Shown here piece after piece: positions 1 to 9,417 of a stretch of 64,000 bases of DNA. The DNA lies in assembly GCF_002029255.1 (NCBI RefSeq), contig NZ_MZGT01000005.1, forward strand, positions 62,001 to 126,000, read 5' to 3'. Positions within the stretch are counted from its first letter, which is position 1, and the number at the start of each line of letters is the position of its first letter. The notes below the pieces were generated by a model. It was given only the letters and a program-made list of their open reading frames with translations, was not told where the DNA came from and did not search any database. A program made the position numbers and the translations under genes. The stretch comes from Clostridium chromiireducens. Lineage in GTDB: Bacteria > Bacillota > Clostridia > Clostridiales > Clostridiaceae.

Positions 1-504
1 ACCTTTTGTGATGCCTTTTTCTTTTAAAGATTTAGCACCATTTTCTCCAAGCTGCTCTCCAGCAAGCTTATTATCTGTTCCTATATAAGATGTTCTATTT
101 TCTTTTGTTTTTACGTCAGCATCAAAAGTTACTACTGGAATTCCTTTATCATTTGCTTCTTTAACTTTTTTATCAAACATATCTGGATCCATTGGAGCAA
201 TAGCTATTCCTGCTGCTTTATTCTTTATAGCCTCATCAAGGAATCCTATATGCTTTTCGTTCTTTTGTGTCTCATTAGGTGGCGATGTTTTAACTATTAA
301 TTCATATCCTAAAGCCTTAGCCTCATCTTCAGCTGCTTTCTTCATTGGAGACCAATAAGCTCCTGTATCAACTATCGGAATAAAGTAAATAACCTTTTTT
401 CCACTTGTACTTGCTGTTCCCTCAGTTTGTGTTTTTGTTCCACACCCAGCTAAGCTACCAACAATAAATACTGTTGATAATAAAGCAATAATTTTCTTCT
501 TCAT
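1..504 (-). CDS. Sugar ABC transporter substrate-binding lipoprotein (partial)
   Basis: This is the N-terminal part (about 168 residues) of a periplasmic-binding-protein-like sugar receptor; the C-terminus lies left of the window. It starts MKKKIIALLSTVF and has a lipoprotein box LAGC around residue 18-21, so it should be anchored by a lipidated Cys outside the membrane. The motif YWSPMKKAAEDEAKALGYEL followed by NKAAGIAIAP is typical of ribose/xylose/galactose binding proteins of Peripla_BP_4 type. It is the third gene after the ATPase and permease genes on the same strand. The sugar cannot be read from the sequence; the neighbouring xylosidase-like genes suggest a pentose or an oligosaccharide product. 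Confidence 0.88.
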   Translation of the reverse strand, partial: MKKKIIALLSTVFIVGSLAGCGTKTQTEGTASTSGKKVIYFIPIVDTGAYWSPMKKAAEDEAKALGYELIVKTSPPNETQKNEKHIGFLDEAIKNKAAGIAIAPMDPDMFDKKVKEANDKGIPVVTFDADVKTKENRTSYIGTDNKLAGEQLGENGAKSLKEKGITKG

Positions 505-640
505 AAAATTTTTCCCCTTCCGTAATTCCAATTTTTTTAGATATGTTGTTTTGGTATATTTTATATAGCTTAATCCATTAATTTCTTAAATCATTAACCT
601 CTTAGAATCTATTGAATTAAGCTTAAATAACACTTGATAA

Positions 641-1657
641 TTAGCTTTTTTTCTTAAATAAACTTCCTTTTCTGTAGAAGTCAACAACTATTGCAAGTAC
701 AATAACAGCTCCTGTTACAGCTTGTTGTAAGAATGAGTTGATTCCAAGGATAGCTAATCCACTTTGGAATACTTGTATAGTAAATATTCCTACCATAGCT
801 CCTCCGATTGTTCCTACTCCTCCGCCGAATTGTACTCCACCCATGATTGCACCAGCCATTGCAAATAAATCTGGACCATTTATTTCACTTGGAGCACCAA
901 CGTTTATACTTGACATTAGTAAGATACCAGCTATTGCAGCCAAAATCCCTTCTATTGCATACACTTTTATAACGTGCTTATTTACGTTTATTCCTGATAG
1001 TCTTCCTGCTTCTTTGTTTGATCCCACTACGTAGCAGTATCTACCGAATCTTGTATTTTTCATTAAATAAGCCATAACAATAACTATTAGGATAAATACT
1101 ATAGTGTTAGTATGTATTATTGATATACCTACTTCTGTATTAGACATATTATAAAACCAATCTGGAACTCCTTTAATATAAATTCCATTTGTGAAGAATA
1201 ATATTAACCCTCTTATAAGGTAGCTTGTACCCATGGTAAGTATAAAAGATTCTAATTTAAATTTTGTAATTAGGAATCCATTAAATAATCCCCAAAGTGC
1301 ACCTACCAATAATCCTGCTAGTAAAGAAACTGGTATACTAACTCCCTTTACAGCTAAATAAGCTACTGTACATCCTGAAAATGCAGCTATTGCACCTATT
1401 GAAAGATCAACACCTCCAGTTATTATTACCATAGTAATTGCAACTGTCAGAATTCCTACTGTAGGAATCTGCCTTAAGAAATTGGACATATTTGCTGCCC
1501 CTAAAAAGTCAGGACTTGCAATTGAGAATGTTAAAATAAGTACTACAAGCACTAGATAAATTGAATACTTTAGAAATAAGTTTTTAATATTAAACCCTTC
1601 CATTTTTGTCTTAGTACCTTCCTCTTGAACAACTTTATTATTAATTGTTTGGTTCAT
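641..1657 (-). CDS. Sugar ABC transporter permease, RbsC/XylH family
   Basis: Integral membrane permease of about 338 residues with around 8-10 hydrophobic segments and the family signature TGGVDLSIGAIAAFSG near residue 80-95. It would form the channel for the sugar delivered by the downstream-encoded binding protein. I chose the ATG at 1657 because a GGAGGG box lies 10 nt upstream; a TTG at 1675 would also be open. The start lies inside the end of the ATPase gene (17-bp overlap), so the two are translationally coupled. Confidence 0.9.
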   Translation of the reverse strand: MNQTINNKVVQEEGTKTKMEGFNIKNLFLKYSIYLVLVVLILTFSIASPDFLGAANMSNFLRQIPTVGILTVAITMVIITGGVDLSIGAIAAFSGCTVAYLAVKGVSIPVSLLAGLLVGALWGLFNGFLITKFKLESFILTMGTSYLIRGLILFFTNGIYIKGVPDWFYNMSNTEVGISIIHTNTIVFILIVIVMAYLMKNTRFGRYCYVVGSNKEAGRLSGINVNKHVIKVYAIEGILAAIAGILLMSSINVGAPSEINGPDLFAMAGAIMGGVQFGGGVGTIGGAMVGIFTIQVFQSGLAILGINSFLQQAVTGAVIVLAIVVDFYRKGSLFKKKS

Positions 1658-3152
1658 CTTTATTAATCCCTCCAAGCGTAGCTAATTTCATTATCTTTTC
1701 TTGTGTCGCTTCTTCTCTGCTAAGTTCTCCCGTAAGTTTTCCTTCACACATAACATATATTCTATCCGACATACCTAATAATTCTGGTAATTCAGAAGAA
1801 ACCATAATAACTACTTTGCCTTTTCTAACTAAATCATTCATTATATGATATATCTCAGCTTTAGTACCTACATCTATTCCTTTAGTTGGTTCATCAAAAA
1901 TAAATATCTCTGAATCCGTGTTTAACCACTTAGCTAGTATTAATTTCTGCTGGTTTCCACCTGATAATGTTCCTGCCATAACATCAAGATTTGCTGTTTT
2001 AATCTCAAGTGCTTCCTTAAATCTTTCTCCAGTCTCTCTTAACTTTTTATGATTTAATACAAAATCTTTTAAGTTAGTTAGAGTTATATTATCAAGAACA
2101 CTCATTACTAGTGATAATCCTTGGCTTTTTCTATCCTCTGTTAAAAAGCAGATTCCATTATTGATTGCATCCATAGGTGAATTAATCTTAACTTCTTTCC
2201 CATTGATCGCTATCTTACCTTCGCTTATTTTATCTGCACCAAATACAAGTCTCATAAGTTCTGTTCTACCTGAACCCACTAAACCAGCTAGTCCTAAAAT
2301 TTCACCTTTTCTTGCTTTTAAGCTAACATTTTTAACTCTGTCAGCATAATCACTAATGCCTTCAACTTCTAAAACGTATTCTTTAGGTTCAAAGATCTCC
2401 TTAGGAAATAGCTCAGTTAAATCTCTTCCTACCATCATATTTATAAGTCTTTCTTGAGTTATTCCTTCTAGTTCACAACTTTCAATATAAGTACCATCTC
2501 TTAAAACAGTCGCTCTGTCACAAATATCAAAAACCTCTTTTAATCTATGTGATATATATATTGCTGCTACTCCTTCATTTTTTAGGGTTTTTATAACTTT
2601 AAAAAGGTTTTCAACATCTTTCTGAGATAACGATGTTGTTGGTTCGTCAAAAATAATTATCTTTGAATTTAAACTTATTGCTTTCGCTATTTCCACCATT
2701 TGCTTTTTTGCTGTTGGTAGTTGCATAACCAAGTCAGTAGCGTTTATATCTATCCCTAATTTTTGTATTATAGAATCTGTGTCTTCATGTAGTTTTTTAT
2801 AGTCAACAATACCTAAGGTTTCATTTTTATATGGAAGTCTTCCCATATAAACGTTTTCCGCAACCGTCAATGTCTCTGCTAGATTTAATTCTTGATGAAC
2901 AAATCCAATACCTAATTGTGCAGCTTTAGTCGGATTAATAACTCCACAATCAACTCCTTCAACAAATATTTGACCTTCATCCTGCGTATGAACTCCCCCA
3001 AGTATTTTCATTAAAGTTGATTTTCCAGCACCGTTTTCTCCCAATAAAGCATGTACTTCACCTTTTTTAATTTCCAGCTGCGCTCCCTTAAGAGCATAAA
3101 CTCCTGGAAATCTTTTATGTATGTTCTTCATTTCTAAAAATACATTACTCAA
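1641..3152 (-). CDS. Sugar ABC transporter ATP-binding protein, RbsA/MglA family
   Basis: A 503-residue protein with two fused ABC domains, the usual form for monosaccharide importers. The first domain has Walker A GENGAGKS near residue 39 and Walker B IIIFDEPTTSL; the second has a degenerate P-loop (GLVGSGRTE), an LSGGNQQK signature and IFIFDEPTKGID. It energises the permease encoded next. This is the first gene of a three-gene operon (ATPase, permease, binding protein). A cre-like sequence sits about 30 bp upstream, consistent with carbon catabolite control, which is inferred. The substrate is not determinable; xylose, ribose, arabinose or galactose are all possible. Confidence 0.92.
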   Translation of the reverse strand: MSNVFLEMKNIHKRFPGVYALKGAQLEIKKGEVHALLGENGAGKSTLMKILGGVHTQDEGQIFVEGVDCGVINPTKAAQLGIGFVHQELNLAETLTVAENVYMGRLPYKNETLGIVDYKKLHEDTDSIIQKLGIDINATDLVMQLPTAKKQMVEIAKAISLNSKIIIFDEPTTSLSQKDVENLFKVIKTLKNEGVAAIYISHRLKEVFDICDRATVLRDGTYIESCELEGITQERLINMMVGRDLTELFPKEIFEPKEYVLEVEGISDYADRVKNVSLKARKGEILGLAGLVGSGRTELMRLVFGADKISEGKIAINGKEVKINSPMDAINNGICFLTEDRKSQGLSLVMSVLDNITLTNLKDFVLNHKKLRETGERFKEALEIKTANLDVMAGTLSGGNQQKLILAKWLNTDSEIFIFDEPTKGIDVGTKAEIYHIMNDLVRKGKVVIMVSSELPELLGMSDRIYVMCEGKLTGELSREEATQEKIMKLATLGGINKDEPNN

Positions 3153-3180
3153 GTTCTAACCACCTCAACTTTCTTAATTA

Positions 3181-3194
3181 CTAATCGTTTTCAT
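3181..3194 (-). promoter_or_regulatory. cre-like site upstream of the sugar ABC operon
   Basis: On the minus strand the sequence ATGAAAACGATTAG matches the left half and centre of the Gram-positive CcpA consensus WTGNAARCGNWWWCA but not its final CA. Almost the same word (ATGAAAACGATTTG) occurs upstream of scrA at 17908-17921. CcpA control is inferred from this shared word. Confidence 0.4.
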
Positions 3195-3375
3195 GATTTA
3201 TTTTACAATAATGCGGGGACTAATTATATGTAATATCTTTACCTCTACATTTGATATCTTTACTTTTTAAACTAATTTTAAAAAGTTGTTATTTATTATA
3301 GCCATTAAAACTAGACTTCTCTAATAACTTACCGAAATCACAAATATTTTTTTCCGAAACTATAAAAGTGAAGAT

Positions 3376-3407
3376 AAAAAAAGCACCCCAAAATAGCGGA
3401 GTGCCTT
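3376..3407 (-). terminator. Rho-independent terminator after the GH43 gene
   Basis: Minus-strand hairpin with arms GCACTCC and GGGGTGC (one G-U pair) and a loop of 8 nt, followed by a run of seven T. It lies about 30 bp after the stop of the GH43 gene and separates it from the ABC operon. Confidence 0.85.
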
Positions 3408-3437
3408 TCAAAATATACTTTTTAACTACGGCTTAAA

Positions 3438-4418
3438 TTATTTAGGTAATTCTACTTTTTGAATAGTACCATCATCATTGTATTTTAATTCAGTGAATTT
3501 TACGCAACGTTTGTTGTCTGCTCCACCTGATAAAGAACTATCATGATAGAATAAATACCATTTATCTTGGAACTCAACAATCGAATGATGAGTAGTCCAA
3601 CCTATTACAGGATTAAGTATTTTGCCTTTGAAAGTATAAGGACCCTTTGGATTTTTACTCATAGCATATACGATAGAATGAGTGGTACCAGTAGAATATG
3701 AAAGATAGTAATTTCCATTATACTTATGAACCCATGGGCCCTCGAAATATCTTCTATCTTCATCACCAGCAAGTATAGGATTACCTTCTTCATCAACAAT
3801 TGATATTTCTTCAGGGTTTGCTTTAAAAGTAAGCATATCATCATTTAATTCAGCTACTCTTGGTCCTATAGCAGGTGCTGTAGCAGCAGGGCCTTCACCG
3901 TCTGGATTAAATGTTCCAGTTTGCCATTTTTCTAGTTGTCCTCCCCAAAGGCCTCCAAAATAAACATATGCTCTATTATCATCATCCATTAAAACGGCAG
4001 GATCAATACTATAACTGCCAGGTATATAATTTTCTTGAGCTTTAAATGGTCCAGCAGGATTTGAGCTAGTAGCTACTCCAAGTCTGAAGATTCCATCCTT
4101 ATCTCTTGCAGGGAAAAATAGGTAATATACTCCATTTTTATAAGCAGCATCTGGAGCCCATAATTGTTGACTTGCCCATGGAATATCTCTTAAGTGAAGA
4201 GCCTCACCATTATCAATACAAGGTGAATTCATATCATCAATAGATAAAATGTGATAGTCCTCCATATTATATTGATCACCATTGTCGTTTGAAACCTGAA
4301 TTTGATCAAGATCATGAGAAGGGTAAATATAGATTTTACCTTCATATACGTGAGCAGAAGGATCTGCAGTATAAATGTTGGTTACTAAAGGTTCATTTTG
4401 TTTTATTGCGTTTTTCAT
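3438..4418 (-). CDS. Glycoside hydrolase family 43 (beta-xylosidase/arabinofuranosidase type)
   Basis: A 326-residue single-domain five-bladed beta-propeller enzyme. The GH43 triad is visible: the base Asp19 in TADPSAHV, the modulating Asp in SIDPAVLMDDD and the general acid Glu in FEGPWVHKY. No signal peptide is present, so it acts in the cytoplasm on imported oligosaccharides. The start has an AGGAGA box 7 nt upstream. It follows the GH3 gene by 46 bp on the same strand, so the two are probably cotranscribed and end at the terminator at 3376-3407. Activity may be beta-xylosidase, alpha-L-arabinofuranosidase or both; family 43 does not resolve this by sequence alone. Confidence 0.9.
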   Translation of the reverse strand: MKNAIKQNEPLVTNIYTADPSAHVYEGKIYIYPSHDLDQIQVSNDNGDQYNMEDYHILSIDDMNSPCIDNGEALHLRDIPWASQQLWAPDAAYKNGVYYLFFPARDKDGIFRLGVATSSNPAGPFKAQENYIPGSYSIDPAVLMDDDNRAYVYFGGLWGGQLEKWQTGTFNPDGEGPAATAPAIGPRVAELNDDMLTFKANPEEISIVDEEGNPILAGDEDRRYFEGPWVHKYNGNYYLSYSTGTTHSIVYAMSKNPKGPYTFKGKILNPVIGWTTHHSIVEFQDKWYLFYHDSSLSGGADNKRCVKFTELKYNDDGTIQKVELPK

Positions 4419-4464
4419 ATGATTCTCTCCTATATCTTTTAATTTTTATTTATAAGTTATATAT

Positions 4465-6594
4465 TTATACTAATTCCACATTTATTTCTAAAGCTGATAC
4501 CGATGTTAGCTCAAAGCTTCTCTTATCTGGTTGCGATATACCAACAGATAATTTAAAATTCTTACTATCAAGAATTCTTTCTCCATCATCATTTACAACT
4601 TCAAAAGACTTTTTATTCAATTTCATTGTTACAATTTTACTCTCACCTTTTTTCAATGAGACACGTTTAAATCCTGCTAAGCTATGGTTTAATACAGCAT
4701 ATTTTGATTCTAAATCTTTTACATAACATTGAACTACTTCCTCAATGTCATATTCACCTGTATTTCTGATCTCTATGCTAATATCAAAACTTTCAAAGTC
4801 AGATTTAACAGGAGGCACTTGTAAATTAGATAATTCTACGGTTGAATAAGTTAATCCATATCCAAATGGATATAAGCTCTCATGGTCTAGATACCTGTAA
4901 GTTCTTCCCTTCATTGAGTAGTCAGTAAATTCAGGAAGGTTAGCAGTATCTTTATAAAAAGTTACTGGCAACTTACCACTTGGAGAACATTTTCCAAATA
5001 ATATATCTGCTACAGCGGTACCTCCATGACTACCTGGATACCATGCGTTTAAAATAGCAGCACATTTTTCTTCTGCTCCATTAAATGTTAAGGCACTTCC
5101 AGCTCCAAGAACAACTATAACTGGTTTTCCTACTTCAAGTACTTTCTCTAATAAATTTTGTTGTCTTCCTGGTAAGTTTAGGCTTTCTTTATCTCCTGCA
5201 CCATAGCTATTGCCTGCATCTCCCTGCTCTCCTTCAATTGTAGAATCTAATCCTAAGCATAATATAACTACATCAGATCTTTCTGATACTGAAATCGCTT
5301 CGGATAATCGATCATCTGGCCTTGCTAGGTCTTCCACTTTATCTTTAAATAGGTGACATCCTTCAGAGTAATATACTCTCACGTCATCACCAACTGCATT
5401 ATGAATTCCTTCTAATATTGTTGTATACTTAGATGCTGTTCCAGAATAATTTCCCTTTAACATTACTTCGCTATTTGCATTAGGACCAATTACTGCTATT
5501 GACTTTAAATTTGACTTATCTAATGGAAGAGTTCCATTATTCTTTAGTAATACCATAGATTTTCTGGACGCTATTAAGGAAATTTCATTATGATCCTTAC
5601 AATCGTTTACCTCATACGGTATCTTGTTATATTCACACTCTTCATCAAACATACCTAATTTAAATCTTGTTGTCATTAATCTTTCTGCAGCTGTAGTTAT
5701 TTGTTCTTCAGTTACTAAACCTTCTTTATATGCTAATAACAAATTAAGATACATATTTCCACAATTAAGATCACAGCCATTTTCTATTGCTAATGCCACT
5801 GATTCAGTCGCTGTGCTAGTAATCATATGATGCATATGGAAATCTGCAAGAGCCCAACAGTCAGATACTACATGTCCTTTAAATTCCCATTTGCCTCTTA
5901 GAATATCTTTTAAAAGAGTTTTACTGCCACAGCACGGTTCTCCATTTGTACGATTGTAGGCACCCATTACGCTTTCAACATTTGCCTCTTTTACACATGC
6001 TTCAAATGCTGGTAAATATGTTTCATATAGATCCTTATTATTCACAACCGCGTTAAATTCATGCCTTAATCCTTCTGGTCCACTATGCACTGCGAAATGT
6101 TTTGCACAAGCAGCTAATTTCAAATACTTTCCTTCTCCTTGCAATCCCTTTATGAATGCAACTCCTAATCTAGATGTTAAATATGGATCTTCTCCATAGG
6201 TTTCATGTCCACGTCCCCATCTAGGATCTCTAAAAATATTTACATTCGGAGACCAATAGGTTAATCCCTTATATATGCCTCGGTCGTCTTTTTTGCTATA
6301 TTCATTGTATTTCGCACGGCCTTCTGTAGCAATAATATCTGCAATCTTTCCTAAGAATTCTTCATCAAACATAGCCGCGAGACCGATTGCCTGTGGAAAC
6401 ACAGTTGCTGTCCCAGCTCTAGCTACCCCGTGAAGCCCTTCATTCCACCAATTATATTCTGGTACATTTAAATGTTTTATTGCTGGTGATTGGTACGTTA
6501 ATTGCTCCGCTCTTTCTTGTAATGTCATCTTTGATACTAATTCTTTTGCTGCCTTTGCAGAAAATTCATGAATATTTTCTTGTTTGCTATTCAT
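4465..6594 (-). CDS. Glycoside hydrolase family 3 (beta-xylosidase/beta-glucosidase type)
   Basis: A 709-residue GH3 enzyme with the N-terminal TIM barrel, the alpha/beta sandwich and a C-terminal fibronectin-III-like domain (about residues 600-709). The nucleophile Asp lies in GHVVSDCWALADF, and the active-site strands NWWNEGLHGVARAG and KHFAVHSGPEG are typical of bacterial GH3 beta-xylosidases. There is no signal peptide. It is the first gene of a pair with the GH43 enzyme downstream and is divergent from the AraC regulator at 6745. Family members cleave xylo-oligosaccharides or cello-oligosaccharides; the neighbours favour xylose-type substrates. Confidence 0.92.
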   Translation of the reverse strand: MNSKQENIHEFSAKAAKELVSKMTLQERAEQLTYQSPAIKHLNVPEYNWWNEGLHGVARAGTATVFPQAIGLAAMFDEEFLGKIADIIATEGRAKYNEYSKKDDRGIYKGLTYWSPNVNIFRDPRWGRGHETYGEDPYLTSRLGVAFIKGLQGEGKYLKLAACAKHFAVHSGPEGLRHEFNAVVNNKDLYETYLPAFEACVKEANVESVMGAYNRTNGEPCCGSKTLLKDILRGKWEFKGHVVSDCWALADFHMHHMITSTATESVALAIENGCDLNCGNMYLNLLLAYKEGLVTEEQITTAAERLMTTRFKLGMFDEECEYNKIPYEVNDCKDHNEISLIASRKSMVLLKNNGTLPLDKSNLKSIAVIGPNANSEVMLKGNYSGTASKYTTILEGIHNAVGDDVRVYYSEGCHLFKDKVEDLARPDDRLSEAISVSERSDVVILCLGLDSTIEGEQGDAGNSYGAGDKESLNLPGRQQNLLEKVLEVGKPVIVVLGAGSALTFNGAEEKCAAILNAWYPGSHGGTAVADILFGKCSPSGKLPVTFYKDTANLPEFTDYSMKGRTYRYLDHESLYPFGYGLTYSTVELSNLQVPPVKSDFESFDISIEIRNTGEYDIEEVVQCYVKDLESKYAVLNHSLAGFKRVSLKKGESKIVTMKLNKKSFEVVNDDGERILDSKNFKLSVGISQPDKRSFELTSVSALEINVELV

Positions 6595-6682
6595 ATATAC
6601 CCCTCTATTCTTTAAATAATCATGGAGATTTAAATTTATACTACAATATTCATTTGATAATTTAATAATATAAAATTTATAG

Positions 6683-6711
6683 TTGACTTAACAAGAAAGT
6701 ATTTATATAAT
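6683..6711 (+). promoter_or_regulatory. Sigma-A type promoter of the AraC regulator gene
   Basis: TTGACT at 6683-6688 and TATAAT at 6706-6711 are spaced by 17 bp, near the full vegetative consensus. The ATG of the regulator lies 34 bp downstream. Confidence 0.7.
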
Positions 6712-6744
6712 TGTAGACAAAATTTACTCTCTTGGAGGAATTCT

Positions 6745-7515
6745 ATGCTAAAATATGAGTCATACCATTTTGGTGAAAATACTCTTTTTTCTCACTACCA
6801 TCCAATTAGCCTTAATTACCCTATTCATCTGCATCGGAGCTTTGAATTTATATATGTTATGGATGGAACCCTACAAGTCTATGTTAACAATAGAAACTTT
6901 AACCTAAAAAAGGATGACTGTATACTAATTTTACCTTACGAAGTCCATTCCATTTCAACAGAGAAATATTCCGACGCACGTATTTGCATATTTTCTCCTG
7001 AATATATAAAAACATTTGATAGTATGATTTATGGTAAATTTCTCGAAAATCCAGTTTTTAATTTATCCTATAATGCTCAAGCCCTTATACTAGACAAAAT
7101 TTTCAGAGATAATGTTAATGTGCTCCAAATGAAAGCCTGTCTCTATCTATTATGTTCTGAAATTATGGAATACACAAAATTACTTGTTAGTGTTAAAAAT
7201 GATTACGAATTATTACATAAGATCCTTAACTATATTCAAGATAATTTTGCTAAAGATATATCATTAAAAAGTGTTGCTGATGAATTTTGCTATAGTTACA
7301 CTTATCTTTCTAAATACTTAAATAATGTACTAGGAATATCATTTGTAGATTTTGTTAATCAGAATAGAATTAATTATGCTGCATATTTATTAAAAAATAC
7401 AGATGAACCTATAACAGATATTGCATATAAGTGCGGATACTCAAGCATACGGTCTTTTAATAGGAACTTTTTCAACATCGCTGGTAAGACTCCTAAAAAT
7501 TACAGGAACTCTTAA
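6745..7515 (+). CDS. AraC-family transcriptional regulator
   Basis: A 256-residue regulator with an N-terminal cupin ligand-binding domain (HLHRSFEFIYVMDGTLQVYV, residues about 28-47) and two C-terminal helix-turn-helix motifs (about 160-256) ending with the signature IAYKCGYSSIRSFNRNFFNIAGKTPKNYR. The start has a GGAGGA box. It is divergent from the GH3-GH43 operon and probably controls it in response to a sugar. The effector is unknown. Confidence 0.9.
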   Translation: MLKYESYHFGENTLFSHYHPISLNYPIHLHRSFEFIYVMDGTLQVYVNNRNFNLKKDDCILILPYEVHSISTEKYSDARICIFSPEYIKTFDSMIYGKFLENPVFNLSYNAQALILDKIFRDNVNVLQMKACLYLLCSEIMEYTKLLVSVKNDYELLHKILNYIQDNFAKDISLKSVADEFCYSYTYLSKYLNNVLGISFVDFVNQNRINYAAYLLKNTDEPITDIAYKCGYSSIRSFNRNFFNIAGKTPKNYRNS

Positions 7516-7561
7516 GTTATACACCTGAAGAAAAAGACTAGGAACAATAAATGTTTATTAC

Positions 7562-7604
7562 AATAGTCTTTAATTATTTTCCTAGGAAATAATTAAAGAC
7601 TATT
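7562..7604. terminator. Long inverted repeat between convergent genes
   Basis: Perfect 18-bp arms (7562-7579 and 7587-7604) around a 7-nt loop. It lies between the ends of the converging AraC and GH43 genes and probably stops transcription from both sides. No clear T-run follows on either strand. Confidence 0.65.
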
Positions 7605-7618
7605 AAAACTAAGTTGAT

Positions 7619-9220
7619 TTAGGCCTCCTCTACATATGAAAAATAATCAAAATCTGCATACTTATTCATACCAGATAAATCCTGGCACGCAACTCCAACA
7701 AAAGCTCCTGTGAAAGCCCATGAGCCTTTAATTGCATCATCTGACAATGTACTGGCATCATAAACCTTTCCTATAGGCCTCCAATCATCCTTATTAGTAG
7801 CAAAGAAAAATCTAAGTTCACCAAAGCTTACTTCTACTTTTAGATAGACACGTTCTGCATCCACTATCAAAATGTTATCATCCTGAACCATTGACTCGGA
7901 TAAATCATTATTTATGCTGGCCAGTATGCCTATGCATTTGCCCCCTAATTCTTCATCCGTGCTTACCCTCAAATAATAATAATTTTCTGTGTTGTAATAG
8001 CAAATTAATCCTGCAAACTGCAACGTTGTTTCAGGTTCAAATTCAAGACAGGTCTCAGCACAATAAACAAAATTCTGCTGACGTCTTGCAATCATACTTT
8101 GAGTAAATTTCGAAAACATTGATTCTTTTCCATACAATCTCAAGAAGCCTGGTCTCTCAGTAAGTGACATAAAGGTCTCTGCCGGAACTCTCAATGATTG
8201 GAAATTTATATCTAGCAAGATATTGTTAAAATCATCATATTGTGAAACTAAGATATTTTTTTCACCATCTGAGTCACCTTCATTGTGTACTTCTATTTCC
8301 CAAGAAGGTAAATTATCTATGCCAGAAGATAAATACAGCCAGTCATCTTCACGCCATTCTATCTTTTGCATAGCTGTTTCTCTTCCAAGAATGCAGCGAT
8401 CTGTTTCTGGAAGAGGCCTTCCACAAAGATGAACCATAAACCATTCATTATTCGGACCTTCCACTATGCTTGCATGTCCTGCCTTTTGAAGAAATTTATG
8501 CATATCGCTACCCGCAGAAGTAAGAATTGGATTTTGCGGATGAACCTCATAGGGACCCGTAATTTTCCTTGAACGAGCAAGAGTTACTGCATGGTCATAG
8601 CTAGTACCTCCTTCAGCAGCCATCAGGTAGTAATAACCATTACGCTTGTATATATGCGGCCCCTCAGAACAACCTAAATCTGTTCCTTTAAAAATATTCA
8701 GTATTGGGCCAACAAGACATTTGTTTTTTCCATCATATTCTTGTAGAAGATGGCCAGCAAAGCTATTCTTTCCTATACGATTATCCCATTTCATGTTTAT
8801 AAGCCATTTTCTGCCGTCATCATCATGGAATAGAGATGGATCAAAGCCACTGGAATTAAGATAAACCGGCTCTGACCAGTCACCACAAATATTACTTGAG
8901 GTTACCAAATAATTATGAGTATCCTTAATGTGTCCGTTGTTGTTTACTATTGTATATATTAAGTAAAAGATACCATTATCATAAGACAGACATGGAGCCC
9001 AAATTCCACCTGAATCAGGAACACCCAACATATTTAACTGAGATACTCTGTTCAAAGGATGTGCTACAAGCTCCCAGTGAACTAAATCTTTGGAATGATG
9101 AATTTGAACCCCCGGAAACCATTCAAAAGTAGAGGTTGCAATATAGTAGTCATCCCCAGCTTTACATATAGAGGGATCCGGATTAAAGCCTTTTAAGATC
9201 GGATTTTTAACTTTTAACAT
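7619..9220 (-). CDS. Glycoside hydrolase family 43 beta-xylosidase, two-domain type
   Basis: A 533-residue enzyme of the XynB-type GH43 subfamily: N-terminal beta-propeller (1-310) and C-terminal beta-sandwich (about 320-533). The base Asp is in GFNPDPSICK near residue 15, the second Asp in GFDPSLFHDDDGRKW and the acid Glu in SEGPHIYKRNGYYYL. There is no signal peptide. Known relatives remove xylose from short xylo-oligosaccharides in the cytoplasm. The ATG has an AGGAGGAG box directly upstream. It is divergent from the second AraC regulator at 9418. Confidence 0.92.
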   Translation of the reverse strand: MLKVKNPILKGFNPDPSICKAGDDYYIATSTFEWFPGVQIHHSKDLVHWELVAHPLNRVSQLNMLGVPDSGGIWAPCLSYDNGIFYLIYTIVNNNGHIKDTHNYLVTSSNICGDWSEPVYLNSSGFDPSLFHDDDGRKWLINMKWDNRIGKNSFAGHLLQEYDGKNKCLVGPILNIFKGTDLGCSEGPHIYKRNGYYYLMAAEGGTSYDHAVTLARSRKITGPYEVHPQNPILTSAGSDMHKFLQKAGHASIVEGPNNEWFMVHLCGRPLPETDRCILGRETAMQKIEWREDDWLYLSSGIDNLPSWEIEVHNEGDSDGEKNILVSQYDDFNNILLDINFQSLRVPAETFMSLTERPGFLRLYGKESMFSKFTQSMIARRQQNFVYCAETCLEFEPETTLQFAGLICYYNTENYYYLRVSTDEELGGKCIGILASINNDLSESMVQDDNILIVDAERVYLKVEVSFGELRFFFATNKDDWRPIGKVYDASTLSDDAIKGSWAFTGAFVGVACQDLSGMNKYADFDYFSYVEEA

Positions 9221-9417
9221 ACTTCTCCTCCTTAAGTTAAGAATTTCGTATTAATATCATACTATTTCAAAATTTCCTTTGAAACAATGTCATATGTTAT
9301 TACTTAGTGTACAATATTACTGTAATTAGTTATATTTATATGTATAACATGAAAAGTAATGTATGATATTAATATAAATGTCCACCGATTTATAGATTTA
9401 AGAAGAGGTAAAAATTT

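Noticed and set aside
4289-4726. 145-codon plus-strand ORF across the GH43-GH3 junction
   Set aside because: It overlaps two well-supported genes in antisense and resembles no protein.
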